Assembly: GCA_949825065.1 (NCBI GenBank) | Contig: OX463849.1 | Location: 32,104,043 to 32,168,042 of the forward strand | Length of the DNA: 64,000 nt | Reading direction: 5' to 3' | Source of the DNA: Odontocerum albicorne | Lineage: Eukaryota; Arthropoda; Insecta; Trichoptera; Odontoceridae | The notes under the pieces: generated by a model | What the model saw: the letters and a program-made list of their open reading frames with translations, nothing else | The model's database searches: none | Told to the model about the DNA's origin: nothing | Position numbers and translations under genes: made by a program | Shown: piece after piece, positions 30,461 through 40,969 of the stretch | How the letters are laid out: each line of letters begins with the position of its first letter | Numbering within the stretch: the stretch's first letter is position 1

Positions 30461-30670
30461 CTGTTTCTCAACCTTATTAGCCTTGTGACCCGACAAAAGA
30501 TAAAAAAATCAAACTTCGCAACCCCCCAGAAAAACTTAATATATATTGCTGATGTATGATCACACACAAATGGTGCACTTGCACAAAGACGATAAGCGTT
30601 TTTTTTTTTTTTGTAAAGGTAAGGTAATTTTTAGTTTCGCGACTCCCCTGGGACTCGCAACCCACAGATA
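30461..30670. mobile_element. hAT-like MITE fragment
   Basis: Starts cacgctgtttctcaacc, then gccttgtgacccgac and cttcgcaacccccc, and near its other end has gtttcgcgactcccctggg and ggactcgcaacccacag. Ends of this form (CAGxGxTTCTCAACC with GCGACCCC) are typical of hAT MITEs. I see no clear 8-bp duplication, so the right end is probably truncated. T12-13 run at about 30600. Confidence 0.5.
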
Positions 30671-30679
30671 ATGAAATGA

Positions 30680-31425
30680 TTTGCACAACTGTTTTTTTCA
30701 TATTTGTTGGATACATAATTTTATCTTAAACAGTTCGAAAAGGAAGGTAAGTTATCGTAGCATGAAAATTATTAAGATCTCACGCATGATGACTCAGAAG
30801 AAGCTGTCAGCAAAACATCTTCATAAAAGATATATGTCTTCTCATGGTGATTTTAATATCCATTGAAAACTTTTTGTATGAAAATTAATCCTTCGGTTGG
30901 ATAACTTCTAGGAGTAGCACTCTCAGCACACCATGCGTGTTGGAAGGTTGATGATCTTACCTAATAACAGTTATTAGAAGAAGCATTGGCATTCTTGGTG
31001 TGACTGTTTAGAAATTAAAGACGCAGAAACTTGTACTGATAATGATTATACTGTTGAGTGTACAACAATTATATCTGTTCCAGAAGATGAAATATATTTT
31101 AGATTTGAGTCTCACTTCATTCATATCTAACAGGTGTTGGACAAGTTCAATGATCCTTAAGAGTCAATTCATTTGTGGTGATCGAAGTTTTCGATTCTTA
31201 TGGTAGTGGGTGGCTGTTAAAACTGCTTAAGTTTTTCAAATAAGGTAAATTTTGCCTTGGGAGTTTTGATGTTTTATCGGTTTAGCCTCGGGTTGTCAAA
31301 TATAAGATTGGGAATTGTTCAGCATAATAATTACTTATTAATTGATTTGGTATATATACATTTTAGAACTCCATTTTATTACAGAATGATTTGATACTAA
31401 ATTGTGAAAACTTCTTTACTCGTAT
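30680..31425. other. No recognised element
   Basis: AT-rich; short open frame at 30681-30866 without known domain. Confidence 0.45.
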
Positions 31426-31427
31426 AA

Positions 31428-31521
31428 TAACTTAAATTAAAGTAAGAGATCTGTTTCGCTTTACAAAAGCTTAACAATGCTTTTGTAAAGCGAAATAGAT
31501 CTGTCACTTTTATTTAAGTTA
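31428..31521. repeat. Long hairpin, 43-bp arms, 8-base loop
   Basis: Left arm 31428-31470 and right arm 31479-31521 pair at 39 of 43 positions around ttaacaat. The inner 17 bp (tttcgctttacaaaagc) are perfect. Not part of any repeat I can recognise. Confidence 0.9.
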
Positions 31522-31659
31522 CTGTGTAGATTTTTGTTCATATTTAAGTGTCAAATAATAATTACAGTTGAATTAAGTTGCGTCATTAATTAAATCGCTG
31601 TTTGTCAATTTAAATTTAATCTTTAATATTTTTTATCAATTTTTGATAAACTTTAATTA

Positions 31660-31885
31660 AAGGAATGATGCCATTAAGAAAAACTTGAGATTGAAATAAG
31701 ATGCAGTGATTTTGACGAAGAAACGAGCATTGAGATGGTTTGGGCACGTAAAATAATGAATGGTAAAATATTTACAAAAATAATCTATACAAGTAGCATT
31801 GAAAGTACGAAAAACGTGACAGCACGATCAAATTAACCAAATTCTAAAAGAAGAAAGATTGAAAAACCTTTATAATAGGAGAGTA
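31660..31885 (+). pseudogene. LINE-A tail, decayed
   Basis: Reads KKRALRWFGHVK near 31718-31755, then KIFTKIIYTSSIES and a VRKT-QHDQINQIL-like segment. Stops interrupt it. It runs into a 29-bp tandem repeat. Confidence 0.65.
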
Positions 31886-31890
31886 TGTAT

Positions 31891-31977
31891 GGTGTATAAA
31901 CTAAGCAAAGGTGAGGTGAGGTGTATAAACGTGGCAAAGATGATGTGAGGTGTATAAACGTGGCAAAGGTGAGGTGT
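31891..31977. repeat. 29-bp tandem repeat, three copies
   Basis: ggtgtataaa begins at 31891, 31920 and 31949, each followed by a gcaaaggtgaggtga-like end. Confidence 0.85.
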
Positions 31978-32150
31978 ACTAATGGTAAACGTAGCAAGAG
32001 CGAAAAAATAGCTTTAGGATAGAATAAAATGGAGATCTGTTCTCTTTGATACACCTTTTTTGTTTTGTTTTTTAAAAGTGAATCAATGAGGCTTCCAGGA
32101 TAGCCATTATTTGTAGCAATTTGACATTATTTTTAGCAACAAGAAATAAA

Positions 32151-32475
32151 TTGGACAGATTAGAGGCTCTAGAAATTTCTAAGTCAGTACACCGATCCGA
32201 ACATCTGTTGAACAGTTATTTCCCAAAAATCTCTTCGCTCTTGACCGAAATTGTCCCATGCCTCCCTCATCCCTCAGCCCCCAACCGTTGAAGCGTGTAT
32301 ATCGGTACCAGTTCGAACAGCATTTAGTCTTGTTTGCGCTCCCCTGAAGATGAGGTGAAAGCCTTGAAACGGGTAGGTTTATACCGTCACAAAAAAGTTG
32401 AATAAACAGTGTTTGATAAAAATCAATTACAATGTCATTAAACCTCTACAACGTTAATGCCTTAACTATAAACAA
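32151..32475 (+). pseudogene. R4: Penelope-like element C-terminus and 3' end
   Basis: Plus strand reads LDRLEALEISKSVHRSEHLL, then NSYFPKISSLLTEIVPC. The H/L..LEALEI block looks like the last helix of a GIY-YIG endonuclease as in Penelope-like elements. Then come gctcccctgaagatgagg, aaagccttgaaacgggtagg, ttataccgtcac and aataaacagtgtttgata. The copy at 38838-39085 has the same sequence from tctccgctcttggccg onward. Confidence 0.5.
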
Positions 32476-32799
32476 CATATTATTTTATTCAATAATTTCT
32501 CATAATTGTCTCTCCCAAATCGGATATCAAACTATAATGGCAACATTTAATGAAAAAAAATCCAAAATAATTATGATATACGTGGCATTGCAATGTTTAA
32601 TGTTATCGTTTTGTGATACGCATTTTTAGATTTCGTAATTTGCTGTCCAATAAATTATAATTCTGTTTTCGCTGACCACGAGTTAATGTTTCCGGAAATA
32701 GTTCAGTCATGGTTTTTAAATCTTAGTTACATATTGTTTTTTTAATGTAATTGATTATTGTATGTATTTATTGAACTAAATACGTCATCAAGAAATTTC
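32475..32799. other. No recognised element
   Basis: AT-rich, nothing assignable. Confidence 0.4.
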
Positions 32800-32923
32800 A
32801 TTGTAAGTTGAGAGGACAGAGGGACTTAACATTGTAAGTTGAGAGAACAGAGGGACTTAATATTGTAATTTGAGAGAACAGAGGGACTTAATATTGTAAT
32901 TTGAGAGGACAGAGGGACTTGAC
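32800..32923. repeat. 31-bp tandem repeat, four copies
   Basis: attgtaa(g/t)ttgagag starts at 32800, 32831, 32862 and 32893; each unit ends acagagggactt(a/g)a. Confidence 0.92.
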
Positions 32924-32994
32924 TTTATTATTCCGATTTATCTTCAAATCATTTGATACTCTTCCTCCTTACATTTTCATTAATTAAAATATCG

Positions 32995-33075
32995 TACGGA
33001 TGTAGAACAGGCGAAGAGTGTGTGTCGAGATGGGAAAGTCTCTGCCAACCCTGACAGGAATATTGCGTGATGGCA
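32995..33075 (+). pseudogene. LINE-A 3' end
   Basis: gaagagtgtgtgtcgagatg, ggaaagtctctgccaacc, ctgacaggaatattgcgtg: the family's closing sequence only. Confidence 0.6.
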
Positions 33076-33130
33076 TATAACATATGCATTAATATGGTGA
33101 AATCATAGATGACGAAATTACTTTTTTATT

Positions 33131-33430
33131 GATACGACTTCAATGGTCTAGTTGGTAAAATGCTGGTCTTCTGTCTGAAGATTTTGTGTTCGATTTACCT
33201 ATATTACCTAAAAAATAAGGTTCCCAGTCTGGTTAAAAAGTTTTGTAACAATACTCGTATTTGCTAGACGACTTTCGAACATTGTCGCTGTATACTATAT
33301 ATACGATGGCGATCTATGAGTTATAATAGTCGCCTATTTCAGTGGTTATTCCGAAGAGTCGGTTACTAGGGCTGAAGATAAATTGTCTTTCAGTCACGCT
33401 TTTCAACGTGTCCTCGTCATCAATTCGGAT
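33131..33430 (+). mobile_element. SINE2, complete copy
   Basis: Head with A-box-like ggtctagttggtaa (33145) and B box gtgttcgattt (33186). Then cccagtctggttaaaaag, gtaacaatactcgtatttg, cgcctatttcagtgg, gttattccgaagagtcgg and ctttcagtcacgctttt. Reference copy for the fragments at 6033, 8105 and 15715. Confidence 0.65.
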
Positions 33431-33556
33431 ATGTTGACTGAACCATGCGAATGAAAAAAAAAAAAAACATAACAAAGTTTTCAGCATTAACCATGAGGAA
33501 CTCCATGTAAAAATAATTAACAACTAGTTGCAACCCGTGAAATATTCACGGAAGTA

Positions 33557-33608
33557 AAACAAATTCTACATTTATGAAAATATATATTCATAAATGTAGA
33601 ATTTGTTT
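33557..33608. repeat. Perfect hairpin, 22-bp arms, 8-base loop
   Basis: Arms 33557-33578 and 33587-33608 (aaacaaattctacatttatg...) are exact complements around aatatata. Confidence 0.95.
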
Positions 33609-33609
33609 A

Positions 33610-34365
33610 TGTATATCATTTATACATCGTCCCCTTTTACACCGGTTAAAAAATTGTTAGCTACGTATTTAAAATTCATTCAGTTATCACGGACCCACCG
33701 AGATTCAAATTTCGAATTACTTTCGGAGAGAATCCAAGTATTCCTCTCTCGCTCTCTTCTATTCAAAATTCAATTCTCGTATTCTTTCTTCGACGACAAC
33801 CATCGTATGGGTTTTGGCCTATTTATACTATGATATTTTACTTTGTCATTCCACTGGTGGATATGGGATAAATTAGTGAATTAACAAAATAATTTAGTGT
33901 ATATTTGCGGAATCATTACTGTTTTAATTGTTGAATAAACTTTTTAAATTCGTTATTGCCTAATATAACAACAAATGTTCATATTGCACAATATCTATTC
34001 TAAAAGAATTTCGCATGCACCGCGCCAGAAAATGTGCAACGCTGTAACAATTTCGCAATGTTCTCAATGGATGCCGATAAAAATTCTATCGACACTTAGA
34101 ATTTTACAATGGGATAAGGTCACAGCGAGGAATCCGATGTCGAATTCTCTCTCACCCACTTCCCAAAGGTAATTTCTTGTCCAACCGAGCCACCAATTGT
34201 AATTGTTTTCCATTCATTGGCTAGATTTGGATTAAGTATTTTCTCTTTTTGGTTATTTCTCGGCTATTTATAATTAACGAAATATTTCCGTTTCATCTGA
34301 TTACATATCTCCGTTAAATTATTTCCATTCGTATTTATTTCGACACAAGATGAAATCAAATTGAC
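33610..34365. other. No recognised element
   Basis: A 76-codon and a 65-codon open frame lie here without known domains. Confidence 0.4.
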
Positions 34366-34367
34366 AT

Positions 34368-34663
34368 TTTTTTCAAAAGAGTTATCTCATTTAATTTCAC
34401 TGCCCGGACCATAAACTATGTTACATGTTTCCAGTAGGAGATAAGTCCAGTAGAAGGAGATCGTTCTATCATCCGCATCAACTAGATCCTGCCTAGAGTA
34501 TTAAGCCCCGATATTTTTTTCAAAAGAGTTATCTCATTTAATTTCACTGCCCGGACTATAAACGATGTTACATGTTTCCAGTAGGAGATAAGTCCAGTAG
34601 AAGGAGATCGTTCTATCATCCGCATCAACTAAATCCTGCCCAGAGTATTAAGCCCCGATATTT
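34368..34663. repeat. 147-bp direct duplication
   Basis: tttcaaaagagttatctcat begins at 34372 and again 147 bases later. Each unit contains tttcactgcccgga, catgtttccagtaggag and catccgcatcaacta, ending ttaagccccgatattt. Only a handful of positions differ. 147 is 49 codons, and a frame beginning MFPVGDKSSRRR repeats in both, though the first copy has stops. Confidence 0.92.
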
Positions 34664-34757
34664 GGACCAACTAACATGTTTTGTTGAGCCATGCATATCT
34701 CCACAATCAAATCCAGTGTTTCTTTTCTTCAAGAAACCTTATCTTTGCAAGTAAAGG

Positions 34758-34890
34758 TGACGATCTCCGTGGCCTGGTGAACCCAGATTTTTTAATATAA
34801 GATTCTAGTCTGGTTAACATTTAGGGCCTATAAAAACATCATTCTAGTTGGTTGGAAGAGATTGCTACATAGCAATAAACTCGCCAGGTT
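34758..34890 (+). mobile_element. SINE1 with most of the tRNA head deleted
   Basis: gacgatctccgtggcctgg is joined directly to tgaacccagattttt, then attctagtctggtt, aacatttagggcc, ttctagttggttgg, aagagattgctacatagc and aataaactcgccagg. Confidence 0.7.
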
Positions 34891-35245
34891 AAAAAAAATA
34901 AGAAGATGCCTCCACGTAGGTTATGGTAAAAAGAAATAATGGAATAGACATGAAAAAATACCTATGAAGGAGAACACAAGAAACGAAAAAATTAAAACAC
35001 ATTTGAGTCGGGCGCCCCCTGATAATTCCAGAAATTTATTGATGGAAAAATTTTTCCGACCCATCAAAACCAATGCCTAAGTGTAAACGAATATGTTTTA
35101 AAGATTTCAAGTATGTCAGAAAGGTTGAAAGATTATAAAAGAAAAAGAAAACAAAAATGGGTTGCGTGGAGCAGATTCTTCAAACACCTTTATTTTTTCA
35201 AAATCGCTTAGAAAATATAGATATACTCGTATAACATTGGTTTCA
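34890..35245. other. No recognised element
   Basis: AT-rich; nothing assignable. Confidence 0.4.
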
Positions 35246-35362
35246 TTGTAATTTGTTTCATCAAACACCATTTATTCCACTTTTTGTCAACAGTGTTTGA
35301 TAAAACAAATCACAATATCTTTAAACATCCACAATGTTAATGCCTTAACTATAAATAATACA
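35246..35362. mobile_element. R4 terminal inverted repeats, minimal copy
   Basis: ttgtaatttgtttcatcaaac, accatttattccactttttg and the complement cagtgtttgataaaacaaat face each other with no core between. ttaatgccttaactataaat follows, as in other R4 copies. Confidence 0.6.
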
Positions 35363-35507
35363 TTTATTCCTTTAATGTCTTTTTATATATAATATTTTTT
35401 TAGTGAAAGAATTATTAATTTTCATTATTATTTATTTTGATAATCATAAATCAGTTTTTACATTATGTTATTAGAAAACAAAATCATCATCTGCATTTTG
35501 TCTGAAT

Positions 35508-35970
35508 TATTTTGATGTATTTTGCCCGTTCAACATGTCCCACCTACTCGCACTTAATTCTTTACTAATTTCCAGTCACATAACTGAATTTATTGTCCAA
35601 AACTCCGTAAATATTTTGTACCACAGTAGTTTTGCAAATTTGTTTACACTGCCCGATTTCCTTTAAACTATCACTGGCATAAATAATCCTTGTTTTAAGA
35701 TGGAATTCCTAATTAACTAATAATAATAATTACGTCATTTGATGATTTTGATCTGTCTCCTGCCCGTTTAACATATCCCGCCTACTTCCACTTAAGTCTC
35801 CAATAATTTCCAGTCACACATCTAAATTTATTGTTTAAAACTCCTTAAATAATTAATATCACAGAAGTTCTTCAAATGTTTTACGTTGCCTCCTTTCATT
35901 TAAATTGTAATTTGCACAAATTGTCATTGTTTTATGATAGAATGCCTGATTCTCGAATAATAATGAATGA
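35508..35970. repeat. Old tandem duplication, about 238 bp
   Basis: tgcccgtt(c/t)aacat at 35523 and 35761, then cccacctact/cccgcctact, aatttccagtcacat/aatttccagtcacac, aaactccgtaaa/aaactccttaaa and the final cttgttttaagatgg/attgttttatgatag. The two copies have diverged much more than the 147-bp pair. Confidence 0.8.
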
Positions 35971-35989
35971 CGAAACAATGAATATACAA

Positions 35990-36142
35990 GTGCAAGTTGT
36001 GCATGTAAAATATGTACCGAGGAAAACATGGCTGGATCAAGTGGAAGGCAAATTAAAAAGTATGAATAAAAGAAGATTGTACATGCCGGTATCTATGAAT
36101 GTAAAGGAGTCGAGAGTTATGTGCTTGGAAAGAAGAGTTTGA
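35990..36142 (+). pseudogene. LINE-A tail, short
   Basis: VKYVPRKTWLDQVEGKLKS, MNKRRLYMPVSMNVKESRVM: the family's post-RGRPRK end, still open but without the rest of the protein. Confidence 0.65.
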
Positions 36143-36171
36143 AGATCTGTTACAGATCTCCAAACTCTTCT
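36131..36171. repeat. Hairpin, 20-bp arms, 1-base spacer
   Basis: agaagagtttgaagatctgt (36131-36150) and its complement (36152-36171) match at 19 of 20 positions. The left arm is the end of the LINE-A tail. Confidence 0.92.
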
Positions 36172-36174
36172 GAG

Positions 36175-36470
36175 AGTACAGTGCTCTGTTTGTATTCCGT
36201 ATTGGACACGGTAATATGTAATAATTACGTGTTTGGATGATTTTGAATAAAATTCTTTCATAAAATTGTATAAAAATATTATGATTTCAAAATATTGTAT
36301 TGTGTGCAAAGTCCAAGTTTTATGTTGGGAATATATTATACGTGTAGACGTAACAATGACATTTGAATAAAAAATACTGTCATTGTTAGTAATTTTTTCT
36401 CTGAGATTACAGTAAATATTTTCGGAATATTATTTCTTTATCGTATTATATAACGCTTTCGTTGTTTACA
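36175..36470. other. No recognised element
   Basis: AT-rich. A tail scrap aaccagaccggtttattgcc, atatgacaatctcc at 36475-36510 resembles inverted SINE1/R7. Confidence 0.35.
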
Positions 36471-36574
36471 ATGTAACCAGACCGGTTTATTGCCATATGA
36501 CAATCTCCTTTTTCATTTAAGGTATATTTTCATATTGTATCCAGTTGCATATTTAGAATTGAGATATAACATAT

Positions 36575-36690
36575 TGAAGAAGATTTAATTCTTCAGTATT
36601 AAGGCTGATGCGTTGAGTAAGATGAAGAAGTTAAATATGTGATGTTTTAAAATGAATGAATGAAAAAAAACTAACGAAACAAATATATAG
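36575..36690 (+). pseudogene. LINE-A tail, interrupted
   Basis: attaaggctgatgcgttgag, taagatgaagaag, atgaatgaatgaaaaaaaac and aaatatatagtgcaaag match the ADVLSKMKK...MNEERxTKxIYSA part. The family end resumes at 36955-37015 (tttctctgccaacctgac, atggcgtggtagtatg). Confidence 0.55.
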
Positions 36691-36699
36691 TGCAAAGTA

Positions 36700-36845
36700 T
36701 TCAACAATGTCACAAACTTCTCTGATTGTTAATCGTCGATTTCCACGAATGATTCTCGGAGTTTCAGTAACATTTTCGGCAATTGTGCTGATACAGAGAC
36801 GTCCCGTCGTCTCATCGTCCTAAAGTGACGTGCGACCATTTTTAA
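36700..36845 (-). pseudogene. mariner-like transposase, N-terminal fragment
   Basis: Minus strand reads DDETTGRLCISTIAENVT, then TPRIIRGNRRLTIREVCDIV. The GNRRLTIREVxxxV block is the second half of the DNA-binding region of mariner-type transposases. It lies within the interrupted LINE-A tail and is too short to assign further. Confidence 0.6.
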
Positions 36846-37019
36846 AACGCGAATACCTCTAAATAAAACGCGAATAACATTGGGTTCGATTCGTGGTGTC
36901 ATCACCGTAAATCCTACCCATGAGTCTCAGATGCTGTTTTATTCTAGTTTTAAATTGGAAATTCTAACGATATATTTTCTCTGCCAACCTGACAAAACAA
37001 TGGCGTGGTAGTATGTATG

Positions 37020-37545
37020 TAGAATTGAACGCAAACGAACGGCTATCGTCGATTATAAACGTGAGTATTTTGCGATTCCACATCACCAGGAGTGAAAAAG
37101 ACTGATACTGCAAAAGATCAATAGATAAAACACATGTTTATGGCCAGTCTTCGACACACTGAACAATTCTGACGAAGACTATGACACTCATTACAATAAA
37201 GCTGCAGAAACTTTAAGGACGTGTAATATTGAGATAAACGATGAAAATAGTAAGCCTAAACCGATATGTTCGTCCCTCAGTATGGCTTGTAATATCTAAC
37301 TACTTTGGTAATAGTGAAACGAACAAGAATATTGTATTGCGTAACACTTTCTTTGTACAAAGTACAACATAGTTTTGACATGTAATTTCCTCCAAATAAT
37401 TAGAAAGCTCTTAAAGAGACCTTCATTGCCTTAAATAGTAATTTCTGTGTTGTATACAGAATAAGATGGCAGTTTTATTGCCGTGTTGTAATTTCTTACG
37501 GTGTTAAAGAGACTAAGTAAAAAATCAGATTAGAACACTTCTAAA
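37020..37545. other. No recognised element
   Basis: AT-rich; nothing assignable. Confidence 0.4.
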
Positions 37546-37547
37546 AA

Positions 37548-37628
37548 AATCTGGGTTCCAACAGAAATTGAACCTACTACCACCGGCTTGGTAGACGGCT
37601 GTCTTACCAACTAAGCCACGGAAGTTTT
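37548..37628 (-). mobile_element. SINE1 head, inverted
   Basis: Minus strand: cttccgtggcttagttgg, taagacagccgtctaccaag, ccggtggtagtaggttcaat, ttctgttggaacccagatt. It matches the tRNA-related part of SINE1 and stops after it. Confidence 0.65.
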
Positions 37629-37629
37629 A

Positions 37630-38530
37630 CGATCTTATAGTATACGAATTCATATAAATCTCCGTTACGTAATTGTGTAATCATATTTAATCATACACAT
37701 TTCTCACAAACCAAACCATCCATCTGTTATCAAAGAATGTCGACAAAATTTGTCTTGCTTGTAAGAGAATAGCCACAAGCGACAGTCAAACATTTCTGCA
37801 TTCGATCCAGTCAAACCGTAGGTCCAAAATAATTGAGGAAAAATATCATCTCGATCAAATTTCATGGCTTTATTCCAGGAAAACAGTTTTACAGTCACGC
37901 CTCCTCGCCTCAGGTAGTCTGTGGGATGGTCCTTCAAACGGCCTTTGGGTCTTCGATACTCTGACTCATGGATTTTGGAACAGTAATGGGGTTGTTGGCC
38001 GCTGATGAGACTGCAACGCCCAAAAGGAATTCAGCAACGATTTGTGACTGTAAAATTTTAAGGCGCTGTAATAGTTATGAGGCTATTAATGAAAAATATT
38101 TAGCTGGAATTAAATAAAAAATATATTACGTTACTCACATTAACCCAAAAGAGGCTTTGAGAAGGAATGCTTTGAAATTTATTTTCAAATATTTTACTTT
38201 ATAATTATAATATTGTATATACGAGTATTTCGCAGTATGTTTGGATTTCAATTATATTTTCGGACTCGAGTACTTTTTTTTCTTTTTCATTTTCACATTA
38301 ATACTTATCATCGTCCTATTGTGTAGCTTATGATTGAGTATCATGACGTCCATGATAGCGCTTGACGACTCCTCTCCATGCATCCCTGTACTCCACAGTT
38401 CGAAGGGCAGTTGTTAAGCGTAGTCCTTTAGCATATTTTATTGGTCAGTCCAACACATCGGGGCTATTCTTTTTGTGCGTCATCCTTCCACGCTTCCAGT
38501 GACTACATTATTAACATAATCAAAATTATA
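37630..38530. other. Mostly unassigned; possible LINE scrap at 38330-38520
   Basis: The 38330-38520 stretch (catgacgtccatgatagcgc, ctctccatgcatccctgtac) has the wording of minus-strand LINE DNA in insects, but no clear protein reading emerged. Confidence 0.3.
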
Positions 38531-38533
38531 TAT

Positions 38534-38710
38534 TGCCGTTCTGAGAGCGTTCTCTTCAAAGGCGCTCTAATTCGGGAATTGAACCCACTCTTATTGACAG
38601 ATTAAAAATTTAACATAAAATAAAATTGGTTGAATGGAGGTATAGAAAGGTGGTGGCTGCAGCCATAATATTGGTTACTTCCCCGCATCTGCGTATGTAT
38701 ACATTAGCCT
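38534..38710. repeat. R3 dispersed repeat
   Basis: ctctaattcgggaattgaac, ccactcttattgacag, aaaggtggtggctgcag, ggttacttccccgcatctgc. Confidence 0.7.
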
Positions 38711-38837
38711 TATTTTTGGGCATTCGTTTAATTTCATTTCTATTATATTTTCGTTATATACAGTACAATATGACGAGCTTATTGCCTGTTGTCAATGTCT
38801 TCCAATTGACCAGATATACGAGTATGTTACAATATTT

Positions 38838-39085
38838 ATAGTTAAGGCATTTACACTGTGGAGGTTTAAATACATCTCTCCGCTCTTGGCCGAAATTGTC
38901 CCATGCCTCCCTCACCCTTCAGCCCACAACCGTTGAAGTGTGTATATCGGTACCAGTTCGAACAGCATTTAGTCTTGTTTACGCTCCCCTGAAGATGAAG
39001 TGAAAGCCTTGAAACCGGTAGGATTATACCGTCACAAAAAAGTGGAATAAACAGTGTTTTATAAAAATAAATTACAAAATTTAAA
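38838..39085 (+). pseudogene. R4: Penelope-like 3' end
   Basis: From atctctccgctcttggccg to aataaacagtgttttataaa, nearly the same as 32225-32420; the LEALEI helix upstream is not included. Confidence 0.55.
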
Positions 39086-39087
39086 TA

Positions 39088-39282
39088 CATTGTTATTCGT
39101 TTAGTCAAACACTGTTTATTCCACTTAATATAACAGTATAACAATACCGGATTCTAGGTTTTCACCCCAACAAGACTCCTTGTTTGTGCTCCCCTAATGA
39201 TGAGGTGAAAACCCTGAAATCGGCAAGTTTATACCGTAATATTAAGTGCAATGAACAGTGTTTGACTAAACAAATTACAATG
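39088..39282. mobile_element. R4 foldback element, about 75-bp arms
   Basis: The left half (attcgtttagtcaaacactg, ttattccacttaatat, accggattctaggttttcacc) is the complement of the right half (gatgaggtgaaaaccctgaa, ccgtaatattaagtgc, cagtgtttgactaaac). The centre is gctcccctaa. It is bounded by cattgt and acaatg. Confidence 0.8.
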
Positions 39283-39342
39283 ACCAGAATTATGTTAAAG
39301 AGAAAGCAAGAATGGAATATTTTTTGAAGATCTTGTCTCCAA

Positions 39343-39412
39343 TAGGAATCTAACTCTCCAACCCCCGGGTTTGAAGATTGGCGTTTTACCAACTATGCTA
39401 TGGAGGTTGTCA
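39343..39412 (-). mobile_element. tRNA-like SINE head, inverted
   Basis: Minus strand: gacaacctccatagcatag, ttggtaaaacgccaatc, ccgggggttggagag, ttagattcctattgg. The B box is degraded. Confidence 0.55.
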
Positions 39413-39414
39413 GT

Positions 39415-40640
39415 TACTTGCTTACGATTGTACATACATATAATTACTGTAACATTACTTAAGGTTTATCTGTCATTATTAGTTCGCCATGGTATATTTG
39501 TTTAGTTTTTTACGTTTTATTTTTATTTTTTTAAGCTTTGGTCGCATAAACATAGTACTAGTTTCTGATATGTACTATCCCTTGTGTATAATAAACTTAG
39601 TTGTAATTAATATTCTTATGTTTCTGTATAAAACTACTATTATATATTAATAAACACCCAGATCTATCCTGAACGCTCTGAAGTTCGTCCGAAGTGAAGA
39701 AAACAAATCTTAAATCAGATATCATCCAAATAACACATTATTGTCGATAATAATTTATATGCTACTTATTTGTAATAACAAATTTCGCATTATCATATTT
39801 TCACTTTTTTTAAATAAAATGAGGCGCGCAGTTGTTTAATTTTAAAATTAAAATCACGTATTTTTATCGACATTTTAGCGAAGTGTTCAATAAATAATAA
39901 TTGCGGGTGAAGGTTGTATAGTTTTGACATTCATATGTCAGTTGACATGTGGGAGCTGTATTGTTGTGTTTAATGAGTTATTTTATTTAGAAATTGATAC
40001 AAAATGTGTTAATATGATTAGGGAGCAGTAAATCTAGGAAATATTCGTAGTAATATTACGTTAGTAGTAATATTGTCTTTTAAAAAATTCCATATTGCCA
40101 TTTTGTATTTGACACTTTTCGTTGGTTTTTCAGCAAGCACCTTTTTATAATGTAACAGTTCAAAAACGTTCTAAAGAACTCTGAAACCATGCATGGAACG
40201 ATTTAATCGTCTAGTTATTTAATTTCCTATCGTCCCAAACATTCTTTATGAATTGTAAATTTCCACATATTTATTCATAAATCTTAAAGTAAACTTTAAA
40301 TATTTCATACAATTAATTGTAATTATTTTTCTGTTGCGTAAATATTGAATGAATTATATTTTTTTAAATCTAAATTTTTATTGACACCTACTTAAAATAT
40401 ATTAAAATTCATGAATGTCTAATTGTAATAGCGGTTTATTCAGCCTCAAGCGTTTCGCTTATCTGAAATGTTAATGTCGTTTTAATATTTGAAATTGATT
40501 AATTTAGAAATATAAATAAACATTTTGTGATATAACTTCTTCACGCATCAAGGAACAGGATTTTGAAAATGGTTAACTTCTTACATTTTAATAGTTTAAA
40601 AACTTATTCTAGTAGATAATCTTTGATCTAATTTTTCTAC
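39415..40640. other. AT-rich stretch, nothing recognised
   Basis: Over a kilobase with no match to other repeats of the window and no open frames of note. Confidence 0.5.
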
Positions 40641-40644
40641 ATCA

Positions 40645-40860
40645 TTTTGGACACGGTGGAAACAAGGAAAGAATAGTTAGATCAAGTGTATGATATTTTG
40701 AAACAGCGAAATTTAAAAAGTCAGAAGTCGTGGATAGCTGTATGATAAGAGTTATAGATGTAGAAGAGCCGAAAAATATATGTCGTAACAGGAAAGTCTG
40801 GCGTTTTCCTTTCTACCTAGCCCGATAAAACGAAGGCGTGATGGTATGTATGTATTTTGA
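40645..40860 (+). pseudogene. LINE-A tail, decayed
   Basis: KERIVRSSV, FETAKFKKSEVVDSCMIRVI, DVEEPKNICRNRKVWRFPF and the family end. Frame largely kept, one stop. Confidence 0.7.
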
Positions 40861-40969
40861 ATATGGCATAAAATAACTTAACTCTTTTAATTAAGCAAGA
40901 AAATTTGTCCTTAAGTGAAAAAAAGATCGGAATCCTTTAATTTTTTTGTGTATTTATAAAGTTGGTAGT

